Below, in pieces: positions 1 to 11,653 of a DNA stretch of 64,000 nucleotides. The translations under genes and the position numbers were made by a program. Location of the stretch: positions 1 through 64,000 of the forward strand of contig NW_003546633.1 in the NCBI RefSeq assembly GCF_000090795.2, given 5' to 3'. The DNA comes from Amphimedon queenslandica. Its lineage: Eukaryota > Porifera > Demospongiae > Haplosclerida > Niphatidae. The first letter of the stretch is position 1; each line of letters opens with the position of its first letter. The notes under the pieces were generated by a model that saw only the letters and a list, made by a program, of their open reading frames with translations, had not been told where the DNA came from and made no database searches.

Positions 1-398
1 ATATATTGCAAGCTCACTGTACAGTTTATTTAATGTACTGCTTGTTTTTCCTAAGTAATGTCTCTCTCTCTAAAGTATCGTTAGTCAGCCTAAATGCTTT
101 TGTCTGTATCTTCATTGTATATAAAGTAATCCCAGACAGTGCTTTGAATTTGGCTTCGAACTTTACACGACTCTTCCACAACCTCATCTTCCTCAAGTTG
201 AAATAGTTCAGTTACATCTGGTGTGGGTCCTGGTTCAGCTATTTCTTTTCCTTATCCACCTGTAAATTGTACTTGTACTTGTAGCAGCTGAGATGCATAC
301 ATGATAGACTCTTTCACATGCTATGCATGAGGACACAAACAGTACATGTAGATGTAGTTTATGTTAAATATAGAACTATTAATAGTGACTAGTTTATG
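1..398. other. Gene-poor left edge with a weak coding relic
   Basis: The minus strand at about 110-245 reads an acidic stretch ending STVWDYF, faintly like the start of a BED zinc finger of a hAT transposase, then stops. Too short to call. Nothing else seen. Confidence 0.25.
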
Positions 399-1141
399 TT
401 AAAGGGTAACTAAGATTATTTTTTTTAATTTTTCAATAATCAAGTCACAGTATCTATACAACAATTGAACAACAGTTATGCACTTATTTCCATCAAAAAG
501 TCTTTCACTTGCAAGAAAATGCACTTTACATTTCATCTTTTTTGTTGGCAGCCATCTTCTTCCTGTTTCAGCAACAATGCGGGGGAGTGCAATTTGTGAT
601 GTCATCAGATGAATAGATGGCTGTTCCTTGCATCTCTTTCATGCAGAATAGATGTGTTATAATAGCTGCAATAATACAAAAACAAGGACAATTTTATACT
701 GCTTCCACTCCCAGATGACACTGTCTTAAAGAATATGTGGGTTTATCAGCTAAAAGAAGAACTTGAAATGAATGGTTAGGCCCAAGAATGTGCTTCATTT
801 TTACAGCAATCATATCACCATATCATCTGGGAGTGGAAGCAGTATAAAATTGTGCTTGTTTTGTATTATTGCAGCTATTATAACACATCTATTCTGCATG
901 AAAGAGATGCAAGGAACAGCCATCAATTCATCTGATGACATCACAAATTGCACTCCCCCACATTGTTGCTGAAACAGGAAGAAGATGGCTGCCAACAAAA
1001 AAGATGAAATGTAAAGAGTATTTTCTTGCAAGTGAAAGACTTTTTGATGGAAATAAGTGCATAACTGTTGTTCATTTGTTGTATAGATACTGTGATTTGA
1101 TTATTGAAAAATCAAAAAAAATAATCTTAGTTACCCTTTAA
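399..1141. mobile_element. Fold-back MITE flanked by TTAA
   Basis: Two arms of about 320 bp (399-720 and 815-1141) are inverted copies around a spacer of roughly 95 bp. Each outer end reads TTAA then AGGGTAAC, as expected for a TTAA target duplication in piggyBac-like insertions. A 68-residue frame occurs in mirror image in both arms and is a by-product of the inverted repeat. No transposase is encoded. Confidence 0.75.
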
Positions 1142-1640
1142 ATGGCCATAACTTAAAAATTTCAGCTGGGAATTGGCTCGAGCTTTCTACATAGCACAAT
1201 ACATTAATATCTATCAGAAAATGTAATAAAACTTTGGGTGATTTCCGAGCCATTTTTTGGAAAAAAAAAATGGGCTATAGGACAGGGAAATCTTCAGAAA
1301 TTCACTCATTTTCAAAGTGGGCGTAACTTGAAAATTTGAGCTCAGAATCACCTCAAAATTTCTACACAGCATAAGGACATGATTATATATCAGAAAATGT
1401 GATAAAAATTTGGGATGATTTTAGAGCCATTTTTAAAGAAAAATAGCATTGATAGATAGATCTATAGTACAGGGAAATTTTCAGAAATTCACCCTTTTTT
1501 AAATTGGCTGTAACTTAAAATTTTGAGCTTTGAATTACTTTAAAATTTCTACACAGCATAAGAAAATCAATACATGTATGTATCAGAATATAATAAAAAA
1601 TTTGGGTGATTTCAGAGTCATTATTTTATGGGATATAGTA
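1142..1640 (+). repeat. Tandem ~185-bp intronic repeat, about 3 units
   Basis: Units share AACTT.AAAATTT.AGCT, a core around TTTCTACACAGCATAAGGACAT, and ATCAGAAAATGT.ATAAA. The same family occurs at 9755-10210 in the paralogous place and in other introns of the window. Confidence 0.65.
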
Positions 1641-1691
1641 CATTTTTATTACATGACTGCTCTTATTTCTCTCCTCTCTCTTGTCCCACAG

Positions 1692-1885
1692 AAAGTCATT
1701 GGCTCAGATCATTGAGGCTGGTAAAAGAGTTCTAGGCAATCCTACACATCTTGCTGATTTTGGAGCTGCACTGACCAGTGGAGAATCACATCAAATTCAA
1801 GTAGTTCTTGAATGTCCAGACGTAATCACTTCAAGTCCACTGTGGCAGGAGAACTGGAATAAAATTGCTGACTTATTGACATTTT
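1692..1885 (+). pseudogene. Lon protease (LONP1) relic exon, copy in unit 1
   Basis: After a pyrimidine tract and a CAG acceptor ending at 1691, the plus frame encodes a segment resembling the end of the LON substrate-binding domain of mitochondrial Lon, with the motifs EAGKRV, ALTSGESHQIQ and VLE. Similarity stops near a possible GT donor at about 1823, and the frame then runs to a stop at 1885. No adjoining Lon exons are seen in this unit. The nearly identical exon at 10554-10760 shows that this is one half of a tandem duplication. Identification rests on recalled Lon family motifs. Confidence 0.7.
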
Positions 1886-1949
1886 GATTTTATAAAATAT
1901 ATTAATTTTTTAAACGTCAAATAGAAAACTCAATGCTATTGTTTCATTA

Positions 1950-2015
1950 CAATAACAACAACAACAACAACAACAACAATAATAATAATAATAGTAATAA
2001 TAATAATAATAATAC
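1950..2015 (+). repeat. AAC/AAT trinucleotide microsatellite
   Basis: A run of about eight AAC then AAT/AGT units following the Lon relic exon. A reduced version is at 10842-10862 in the paralogous unit. Confidence 0.8.
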
Positions 2016-2084
2016 TACATTAAGTGTAAGTACAAAATAAAGGTACATGAATACATGCTATAATAAAACAATTTATTAATATAG

Positions 2085-2505
2085 GAAGAAAGGGAAGACT
2101 AAAAAAGAAAGCAAAGAGGAGCTCCAGTGATACGTGTTAATGGAGAAAAGTAGGATTGGTGATATTGGTAACCATTGGGGTGTATGTGTGGGTATATGGT
2201 GTAATGGTGATAACTGGTAAGGTGGTTACGGTTACGATGGTAATATGGTGGTACAATGGTAATGGATATATTGCATGTCTTTGGTGTACATGGTAATGAT
2301 AAGATGACAATGGTGGTTAAATGTCAAACTTAGTATAAAGGTGTTAAGATTAATGGTGATACAAGTTCAGATATTACACAAGTATTGTATAGGTCATATT
2401 GGTAGCCATTGGTGTATGGTGTAATAGTACAATGGTGATACAATAGTTTATGTAAGGTGGTGGGATGATGATAAGGTGGTGATAGGTGTAATGGTAAGAT
2501 GGTAT
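2085..2505 (+). repeat. GGTAATGGTG-type minisatellite 3' of Death-ANK paralog 1
   Basis: Imperfect repetition of TGGTAATGGTGATAAGGTGG-like units. Present in the same position 3' of all three Death-ANK genes and conserved in orientation relative to the gene. Confidence 0.7.
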
Positions 2506-5500
2506 TTAAGATACAATATTTTGTCCTGGTGGGTCAACCTGTTGTCCTTCAAGTTTCTCATGATATCCACTCACTTTGCTTTGTTGTAAAAGAAATAAAT
2601 CATAATGTATCTCTTGAAGATATTTAACTACTGATGAATCAGGATTAACTGACTGAGCTATTTCAATATCATGTGGACGAGGTTTTAAACTGAATACTTC
2701 AATTAAAAACCGAACAAGCTCTAAATTAGAACTCTTACTAGCAAAATAAATCATGGTTTTACAATCATCAGTTTCAGCTAGTGCATTACATTTGAGATTA
2801 GTTAGAAAGTATTGTACTAACTCCATACTACCAGCTTCACATGCTCCATGAACTGAAGTGTATCCATTATTATCAGGATCATCAGGAGTACAGGGGAAGG
2901 TCTCTATGAGATAACATACCATACGAATATTATCAGAACGAGAAGCATAATGAAGAGGAGTACAACCAGATTTGTTATTAGGTACTGGATTAGAGACAAT
3001 TTTTAGTTCAAAATACTGGTATATATAAACCCTTTTTCTCTCTGCTAGTAAGTGTAAGCAGGTGATGCCATCTTTATCTTCTGCTAAGGGATCCAGTCCA
3101 TGTGTCTCAATTAGTGTTTTTACTATTCCAATATCTCCTCCCTCACATGCTGCATGAAGTAAACCACGTCCTCTTTTATCCATTACATTAATACCTTGAG
3201 GATAAATACTAGACAAATAACGTAACATATCAATTTGGCCATTACTGCAAGCTGTATGAAATACAGTGGATCCTTCATTATCAGTAGCTGTAAGGAGATT
3301 ATGATGAGTAGAACTACCAGTGACTGAGAACAGTAAAGCTTCAGCAGTATCCTTATGACCAGAGGCAGCTGCTAAGTGTAATGGTGTCTGTCCTTTCTTG
3401 TTAGTAAGTAATATAATATTGATATTAGTAGAGCTGGTTAGAAGTGATACCATCTTCTGCTGTCCTCTCATACAAGCAAAGTGTAATGGTGTGTCACCAT
3501 CTTTATCTTGTACATTTTTAGGTAAGCTAGATTTAATTAACTGTTCTAATGTTTCAAACTGTTCGGCTACTACAGCAACATGTAGTGGTGTACGGTCTTG
3601 ATGATCAGTTGCATTAGGATTACAATAATTATTATCAATGAGATACTTCAATACATTCAAGTGACCCCTTGCTACTGATATGTGAACTGCTCCAGACCCT
3701 TCATCATCAGTAGCTGATACATTACACTTCTTACTAATAAGATATTTAATAACTTCTAATTGATTGAAGTACACTGCAATAAGGAATGGAGTATGACCAT
3801 CTTTACTGTGAGGTAGTTCAAGTGATGATGGTATGTGTTCTATAATGTACTGGATCATGTTTAATCTTCCATTACTACATACTAAGTGAATAGGAGCCAT
3901 TCCCTCATCATTCACAGCACACAGATCTAATTGATGATTCTCTACCAGATGTTTGAGTATAGGGAGAGAATCACTGTACTCACAGGTAATGTGAAGAACT
4001 GTTGATCCATTAGAAGTCTTAGCTGCTACATTACACTGAGGAAGACTAGTGAGATAAAGTACAAGAGGAACATGACCTCTTTTACATGTTAAATGAAGAA
4101 CTGTACTACCAGTATCAGTAGTAGTGGCATTAACATCACACTGATACTTGTTGATCAGTTCCTGTAGACAATGTAGCTTACCTCCATAAGCAGCTAAATG
4201 AGCTAGTGTGTACTTGTAATTGTTAGTGTGATTAGTAATATCCACACTATACTCCTGACTGTACCAGTCCAGTATATGAGTATGGTCAGCACTCCCCACT
4301 ACTCCATGTAATGCTGTGAAACCATATTTATCAGTAGCTAAATGGTCAAGCTTGTACTGTTGTATTAGTAATTGTACTAGATCAAGATTACCTGAAAAAC
4401 ATGCAAATGTGACACATGTTTGATCACGTGTATTCTTAGCATTGACATCACACTTTATATCATTTATTAGAAATGTGACCAATTGAATATTACCACCCTC
4501 ACAGGCTGAATGCAATGGTATCCTACCCTCATAGTTAGTAGAGTGTAGTAAGCTAATGTGTTGAGGATACTGACTGGTGATATGCTTGACAAAGTGAGTG
4601 TGACCTTTTAATGATGAGAAATGAATAACATTCCCACCTTTGCTATCTGTTAAGCACAGACTATGCTTGTAATCCTCCACGTATAATTCCAGTAGTAAAA
4701 TATCACCAGATTCAGCAGCATAATGAATTGGTAGCTTACCATTACTGTCAGCTTGATGAGGATCTAACTGATAGGTAGTTATTAATTCTTTAACAAGACA
4801 TAAGTTAAGAGACAGTGAGGCATAATGTAAAGCAGTGAGGCCATTCTTAGTCACTGCAGTAGAAGACAAACCTTGTTCAGTAATAAGATACTGAACTAAA
4901 TCAAAGTCACCACTCCATGCAGCATGATGCACTAATGTGCGTCCTTCATTATCTGTTTTATTGATATCACTATGCTGCACCTCAATGAGATATTGAGTGA
5001 TATCAATATGACCATTACGACAAGAATGATGAAGACATGCCATGCCATACTTATCTGTGATATTAGGATCACTATTATGATTAATAATAAGATATTTAAC
5101 AGAATTAATACTGCCTGACCTGCAGGAGTAGACTAATGGTGTACAACTGTAAGTATCAGTATCATTAGCATTGAGATTATACTGAGATATGATATAACTT
5201 AATACACTAGTAGAACCTGACCAGGCAGCATAATTTACTGGAGACCTACCATTATAATCTAATGTACAATTGATATTATATTCTTCTAATGCTTTCACTA
5301 GTAATGTACTGTCACTGTGTGATGCATAATGAAGTAATGACCGACCATCATTAGTGGTGGCATTGATGTCAAAGTTAGGGCAAGTGCTAGCTTTCTTGAG
5401 AAGTGAAGAAAACAATTTAACTCTTTTATTTCTTTTAATAAAATCAATATTAGTTTTTATTTTAGTTCTATTAATAATATCAATATCTGATGCATCATTT

Positions 5501-8500
5501 TGTGCCTTAAGCTTACTATACACAATGCCAGCTGGAATATGTATAGCTGCATCACAAGCATAATGTAAACATGACTTACTATCAATATCATTAACTAATA
5601 ATGCTTCCTTACCTTGAATACTAACAATATACTCAACAACTGATGATGAAGCAAACCATGAAGCATAATGAAGTGGAGTCCTGCCATATTGATCCTTTAC
5701 ATCAATGGGTAATTGATATCGATGTGAAAGATACTTAAGAAGCTCTACACTTTTATTATTCATAGAGCAACAAGTATAATGTATTATACCAGACCTCGAC
5801 TTTGTTATGTCATCTGATAAGAAGAGGTTTAATGATTCAAGCTTGTGGACTAATGCTAGCTCTCCACTTTTACAAGCTAGCAATGATAAAGACTCATTAT
5901 GAAAATTAATCTGAAAAGTATTGCAATTTCTCTCAATAAAAAATTCCACTAGGTTACAATGGCCCCCCATTGCTGAGTACAGTGATGCAGTGTTATTGCT
6001 ATTGTCTGGTTGATCAGGAGGAACGTGACACGTGTCTACTAGATATTGTACTATAGATAAGTGGCCTTTATAAGATGCCATATGTATACTAGATACACTA
6101 TTATCATCACCTTCATTAGGATCAATACCATATTGATGGATGAGTAGTTGAAGAATTTCAATATGTCCACCATATGATGCAGAGTGTAATGGAGTCCAAC
6201 CATGAAGACTGCGATGATATGTGCTGTTATCAAACTTGTCAAGTAGCCATTGTACTTCATCTTTTAATCCTCTCCAAGCTGCTTCATGTAATGGTGTACT
6301 GGTATTCTCATACCATAATGGATCACATATATCTACAAATGAAGAATAATAATTAACACATGTATGCTGTTTGACCATTGCCCACAAGAGGGATTGACTA
6401 AAGGTCAGTTCATGTACTTACCAATATCAGTGGATGAGTGCTTAACCTCTTCTATTGAGAACTGTAAAATTAAAAATAATAAGATTAAATTGTCAATACA
6501 ATAGTAACAAACCTCTCTTAGATCATATTTATCTTCACCACATGATAGTTCAGTGATACCAATACTAGCTAACTGTTGCTGTAGCTTTGTAGTTAGAGGA
6601 AATAATAAAGAATAAAGATACTCAGGAATGAAGTAGCCCAAACAGAGAGAGCCATCATAGACGAAACTGAAGTAAAGGTCATATTCAGGAATATCCAAAC
6701 CTTTTGGTATTGCTCTACGAAAGAAGAATATGTCATCCAGTGTGTAGTCATCTCTGTCAACTTTAGCAATCATTATTCGTGTACCAGGAGGAACACCTTT
6801 TACACCAAACTGTACAGCATCAGCATCTTTCAATAGTCCACCACTGTTTATAAAATAATCTTTTAACTTTTTTTCATATGCTGACCATGCTCTCTTTAAC
6901 GAAAGATTTTTTGGGTAGAAATACTCCAACAAGTTTTATCATTAGTTTATAGTTGAACCATGATATGTACTTGTACTGTAATAAAGTAAATAATTCTGAT
7001 AATGTTTTGACGTTTTCAAACTCTTCTTTAACTGCTTGAGCAATTTCTTTTGCAATTGTTTTTTGTTTTTTGTTAGGACCAAGTAATGACATTGTGTGTG
7101 TAATAAGGTAGTCAATGATTTTAGGTATATCACTTGATTTGAAGGAATTCTTTGTTTTTCGAATTGCCTCATCAAATTCATCTTGTAGATCATATAACTT
7201 GCTAGTTAATTCAAAGCTCTTTTCAGAAGAACCATATTTGGACGTACCTATAATGATGAATAGTTGACTTTATTTGGGGCATTATTAGATGTAATTAATG
7301 ATATGTTTGATGTATGCACTAAAAAATGAGGCAATGTTATTACGTGTTATTCTGTCAGTGCTTGCTGGTGACATAGCTGCCTCATCTGTTTCAGGAGTGA
7401 CACTTTTTTCTGAGAAAAAAATTAAAATAGCAAAATACTGAAAGTGAGTTGTTATCAAATAACCAAATTATGTGCTCATTTTGTACATAAGATGATCTAG
7501 TTTAGCATTTTCATAATAGTATTATATAGCATTTGAAATTGGCAAATGACATTCACTACTGGGACTGGAATTTGTACGTAATGATATTCATTGCTTGATA
7601 ATGATATTCATGTACTATGTTGGTAGTATGGCTTCAACTATGCAAGCAATTGGCTTTGGTGCTAAATATATTCATAATACAGTCAAACCTCTCTAAGACG
7701 GACACCATCACTGTCCTTTATACAGAGGTGTCCATTAATCAGAGGCTATCCCATGCTAATCAGACAAAAAAATCCACCATTTTCTTGATGCGTGTTAATT
7801 AGAAAGTCCATTGTGTGGGCCGTGGTCGTCTATTGGAGGTTAATTTGTACACGTGTAGATGTGTGGGGACAGTAAATCTCGTCCGTTATACAGAATAGAG
7901 AGGTTCCACTATACAGAGGTTCCTTTATACACTACCCAATGGCCTCATGACCAGGACAAGAGCAACTTTACGTTATAAAGAGGTGTCTGCTAATTGGGGG
8001 TTCGTTTTAGAGAGGTTTGACTGTAGATGGTATTGCTCTAATAAGAAAAATTTCATAAAATTTCAAAACTGCCATTTTGGTGTCCAAAACACAACAATGC
8101 CTCAATTGGTAGAGATGGGCGAATCCAGAAATTTGCATTCAATTCCATTCCAAATACTTTTGGGACTGGAATCGATGGAATGAAATACCGATTCCGAGTA
8201 CTACATTTGCGCATGCGCAAAGCCACGTGGTATCAATTACAGCATCAAAAATGCAATAATAATGAATAATTAAGGTATTAACTACTGATTTATTACAATT
8301 TGGCTACCCAACCCAACCTACACTAACACATAATGTATTATCATAGATACTGTGACACTGACAGTGATACTATTGATGTCAACACTCAACTAGCATAGTG
8401 TACCTTTTGAACTTAGTCTAGTTGATCCTGCAGGTGGTATAGCTGGTAGAGGATGCTCACGAGCTATTTCATCAGCTAATGCTGGATCACCTCCTCCTTC

Positions 8501-8907
8501 TTTGACAGCTACACACACTCTCCTCCAACAAGGAATACCATTAGTCTTGTAATCATAATCTTTCTTTAACCAGTATTCAAAAACTTTACGTAGACATGAA
8601 AGATCTTTCCCACTAAAGTTAGCTTCAATGCTGTTGATAGTATCTATTCTGAGACGCAATGAAATAGCAATCTGTTCCCAATGAGCTGAGAGTGGTCTGA
8701 CTTTATCATAAACAGGATAGAAATCATTGATAGCTATCATTAAAGCAAAAGGGTTACAATAACTCTTAGAAATTAAAAATAAAAATATTAAAACATCTCA
8801 TGTAAACTTCATTAAATGTCAAATATATCCACAAACTCACTTAGTTCTTTATTGCAAACGTTTATAAAAGGAGCAGAGGAAGAACTAGGGCTTGTACTTG
8901 TAGCCAT
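2506..8907 (-). CDS. Death domain-ankyrin repeat protein, paralog 1 (frameshifted)
   Basis: Six-exon minus-strand gene: exons 8841-8907, 8404-8733, 7344-7409, 6513-7247, 6422-6461 and 2506-6332, all bounded by GT-AG. Exon 1 gives a short Ser/Thr-rich start. Exon 2 encodes a Death domain (WEQIA, conserved CL..V..WL and CWRRVC motifs), a fold used for homotypic assembly in apoptosis and innate signalling. Exon 4 encodes an unnamed conserved region shared with two other copies in this window. Exon 6 encodes about 1270 residues of ankyrin repeats (recurring TPLHYA, GH and LL/YLI patterns), a protein-binding solenoid. No NACHT, kinase or transmembrane segment is seen. Compared with the paralogs, exon 4 has one extra A in a run at about 6908-6913, shifting frame between FLPK and the downstream WS.YE motif. 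This is either a real lesion or a homopolymer sequencing error. The repeat array downstream of the shift is fully open, which argues for a recent lesion or an error. Confidence 0.8.
7680..8023. mobile_element. MITE with Tc1/mariner- or pogo-like ends in Death-ANK paralog 1 intron 2
   Basis: Terminal inverted repeats CAGTCAAACCTCTCTAA at the left and its complement at the right, flanked by TA on both sides. About 344 bp, no coding capacity. CAGT..AACCTCT ends are typical of pogo/Tigger-type elements. The matching intron of paralog 2 lacks it, so insertion followed duplication. Confidence 0.7.
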
Positions 8908-9160
8908 TGTGCAATGCATACACCCACGCAAAAAGTGATTATGTGGGCGTGGCTCACAGGCTCAGTATATTTTATTAAACTTTAATATCTATGGTCGTAG
9001 TAGTCTACACCTGAAAGCTTCTCTCCATCTCTTAATAGAACACCATCAAACAGTCAGCTATTGACTCCTGGACTGTTTCATTTATTAAATAAAGGAGTAA
9101 GGACCCTACACACTGGAGTAAGGACATAACTTGATGTAATGTTGCTAATGTATCACTGCT
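8908..9160 (-). promoter_or_regulatory. 5' flank of Death-ANK paralog 1
   Basis: Holds GTGGGCGTGGC at 8943-8953, close upstream of the start at 8907. The block AAGGACCCTACACA around 9100 recurs at about 17885 upstream of paralog 2, marking the shared 5' flank. Confidence 0.4.
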
Positions 9161-9453
9161 CAGCCTTGGGTAATTAATTGGGTTAAAATTAGATTAGAAA
9201 TTTAATGAAATGTCTACTTTTAATGCCAAAAATTTTCTGGGGATTAAAAAATAATTTATTGAGTTAGACGTAAGGTGAGAATCATAAATTATGTGAATTT
9301 TTATGTATAATTATTTTATTAACGAAGCTTAAACTGAATTGAAACAATTTTTACAATTACTGGGAAATTATTTTAAATTTATTTGTAAATCTCAATGAGC
9401 TACATATTCATTTTCTTTATAACATCTCCTCTCCTTCTATCATCTCTCATTAG

Positions 9454-9663
9454 TATATATACTCCAGTAGTTCTGAATCAAGTGATAGATCAGATGATCC
9501 TAAGACTAATGATGATGAAGGGTCTCTGGATGAGGTTGATTTGGGTTCTCTCTCTCTCTCTCGTGCTATTGCCACCATATCAATACCTGATACTCTACCT
9601 GAGGTACCTCTCCTGGTACTCAATAGGAACCCAATGTTCCCACGGTTTGTCAAAATGGTGGAG
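9454..9663 (+). pseudogene. Lon protease (LONP1) relic exon, start of the LON N-terminal domain
   Basis: An open 70-codon exon lies between a TTAG acceptor (9450-9453) and a GT donor at 9664. It encodes an acidic, Ser-rich linker followed by LPEVPLLVLNRNPMFPRF, the hallmark opening of the Lon substrate-binding domain in mitochondrial Lon. The following exons expected for the rest of that domain are absent: the next recognisable Lon exon, at 10554, encodes residues that should lie well over 100 positions further on. The gene is therefore internally deleted. The exon itself shows no lesion. Confidence 0.75.
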
Positions 9664-9754
9664 GTTAGTCTAAATGATTTATGATTGTTAGTTATACTGT
9701 GCCATACACTGGGTACTTTTGGATGGGCTTGAATTAGTGAATTTGATAAACTGA

Positions 9755-10480
9755 TCACAAAAAGTCATAATTCAAAAATTTAAAGTTGGAATCGGCTGAA
9801 ACTTTTTACACAGCACAAGGACATCAATATGTATCAGAAAATGTAATAAAAATTTGGGGTGATCTTGGAGCCATTTTTTGAAAAAACCATGGGCTATAAT
9901 ACAGGGAAATTTTCCAAAATTTGTTCATTTTTAAAAATAGCCGTAACTCAAAAATTTGAGCTCGGAATTGGCTGAAACTTTCTACACAGCATAAGGACAT
10001 CAATATGTATCAGAAAATGTAATAAAAATTTGGGTTCATTTTAGAGCCATTTTTTGGAAAAACCACGGGCTATAGTACAGGAAAATTTTCCGAAATTTTT
10101 TCATTTTTTAAAAATGCCATAACTCAAAAATTTGAGCTCGGAATCGGCTGACACTTTCTACCAAGCATAAGGACATCAATATGTATCAGAAAATGTAGTA
10201 TAAATTTGGGGCCATTTTGGATGATTCTAAAGTTAATTAAATTGTAGTAGAGGCAATGGCCAAATTTCACTAGAAATGAAAAGTAGAGAATTCTATATTT
10301 TTATAATATTTCCTGGTACATATACATGTTCTTATGTTGTGTTGAAAGTTTGAGTTGAGTCAAATTTGGATTTTTTTATAAATTTTTAAAGTTTGTCAAA
10401 ATTTGGCTGAAAGCCATGTACTTTAAAATCTGGCCAAAGACCATGGGCCATACTATGTTACAGGGTATTTTGTCAAAAAT
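9755..10480 (+). repeat. Tandem ~185-bp intronic repeat between Lon relic exons
   Basis: Three plus-orientation units (cores at about 9800, 9985 and 10155) followed by an inverted, diverged unit at about 10300-10470. Paralogous to 1142-1640. Confidence 0.65.
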
Positions 10481-10553
10481 TGGGAGGAGAAAATACTTCA
10501 TTCTATTACATGATCATTCTTATTTCTCTTTCTCTCTCTTTCTTGTCCCACAG

Positions 10554-10760
10554 AGAGTCATTGGCTCAGATCATTGAGGCTGGTAAAAGAGTTATAGATG
10601 ATCCTACACATCTTGCTGGTTTTAGAGCTGCACTGACCAGTGGAGAATCACATCAAATTCAAGCAGTTCTTGAATGTCCAGACGTAATCATTTCAAGTCC
10701 ACTGTGGCAGGAGAGCTGGAATAAAATTGTTGACTTATTTAATTTTGATTTTATAAAATA
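10554..10760 (+). pseudogene. Lon protease (LONP1) relic exon, copy in unit 2
   Basis: Paralogous to 1692-1885, with the same CAG acceptor and pyrimidine tract. The frame begins ESLAQIIEAGKRV and contains AALTSGESHQIQ, matching the end of the LON N-terminal domain just before the coiled-coil linker of mitochondrial Lon. The plausible real exon end is the GT within the CPD codons at about 10684; beyond that the open frame is probably former intron. Located between the minisatellite 3' of Death-ANK paralog 2 and the Lon exon at 9454. Confidence 0.72.
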
Positions 10761-10924
10761 ATTATATATATTAAAAATTTATTAAAACTTCAAATAGAAA
10801 ACTCAATGCTATTGTTTCATAATAAAAGTACATCAAAATACAACAACAACAATAATAATAATAACAAAATTAAGTGTAAGTTCAAAATAAAGGTACATGT
10901 GTACATGCTATAACAAAAAAATTT

Positions 10925-11653
10925 ATTAATTAAGGAAGAAAGGGAAGACTAGCAAAAGAAAGCAAAGAGTAGCTCCAGTGATACGTGTTAATGGAGAATA
11001 TATTAAAGAAGAAGGATTGGTGAAATTGGTAACCATTGGGGTGTACCTGTGGGTATATGGTGTAATGGTGATAACTGGTAAGGTGGTTGCGGTTATGATG
11101 GTAATATGGTGGTACAATGGTAATGGATAGTATTGCATGTCTTTAGTGTACATGGTAATGATAAGATGACAATGGTGGTTAAATGTCAAACTTAGTATAA
11201 AGGTGTTAAGATTAATGGCGATACAAGTTAAGATAGTAGAAGTATTGTATAGGTGATATTGGTAGCCATTGGTGTATGGTGTAATAGTACAATGGTGATC
11301 GATACAAAGATAAGTAAGGTGGTGAGATGGTGATAAGGTCGTGATAGGTGTAATGGTAAAATAGTGTTTAAGATACGATAACGTATACGATAATCTCGCA
11401 AGCCAGACTGGCCTACGACACTAGTATAGGATTGGTGATATTGGTAACCAATGTGGGTATATAGTGTAATGTGATAATGGTACTCTAAAGTGGTGTAAGG
11501 TAGTTAGATGGTGGTAAGGTGGTAGGATAGGTATATGATGGTGTAATGGTGATAGGTTACATATGGTGCTGTAGTAAGATGGTGTATTGGTAATATGGTG
11601 ATAGGTTACATACAATGGACTGATAAGGTGGTAATATGGTGATGAAGTTGTAT
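10925..11653 (+). repeat. GGTAATGGTG-type minisatellite 3' of Death-ANK paralog 2
   Basis: The same repeat as 2085-2505, extended by about 300 bp of extra units (11420-11650). His/Thr-rich open frames here are repeat artefacts. Confidence 0.7.

Noticed and set aside
399-1141. The two mirror-image 68-residue frames as small genes
   Set aside because: They exist only because the fold-back element is an inverted duplication; no start context or homology is evident.
10926-11615. His/Thr/Tyr-rich minus-strand frames
   Set aside because: Translation of the minisatellite; not conserved between the paralogous copies.
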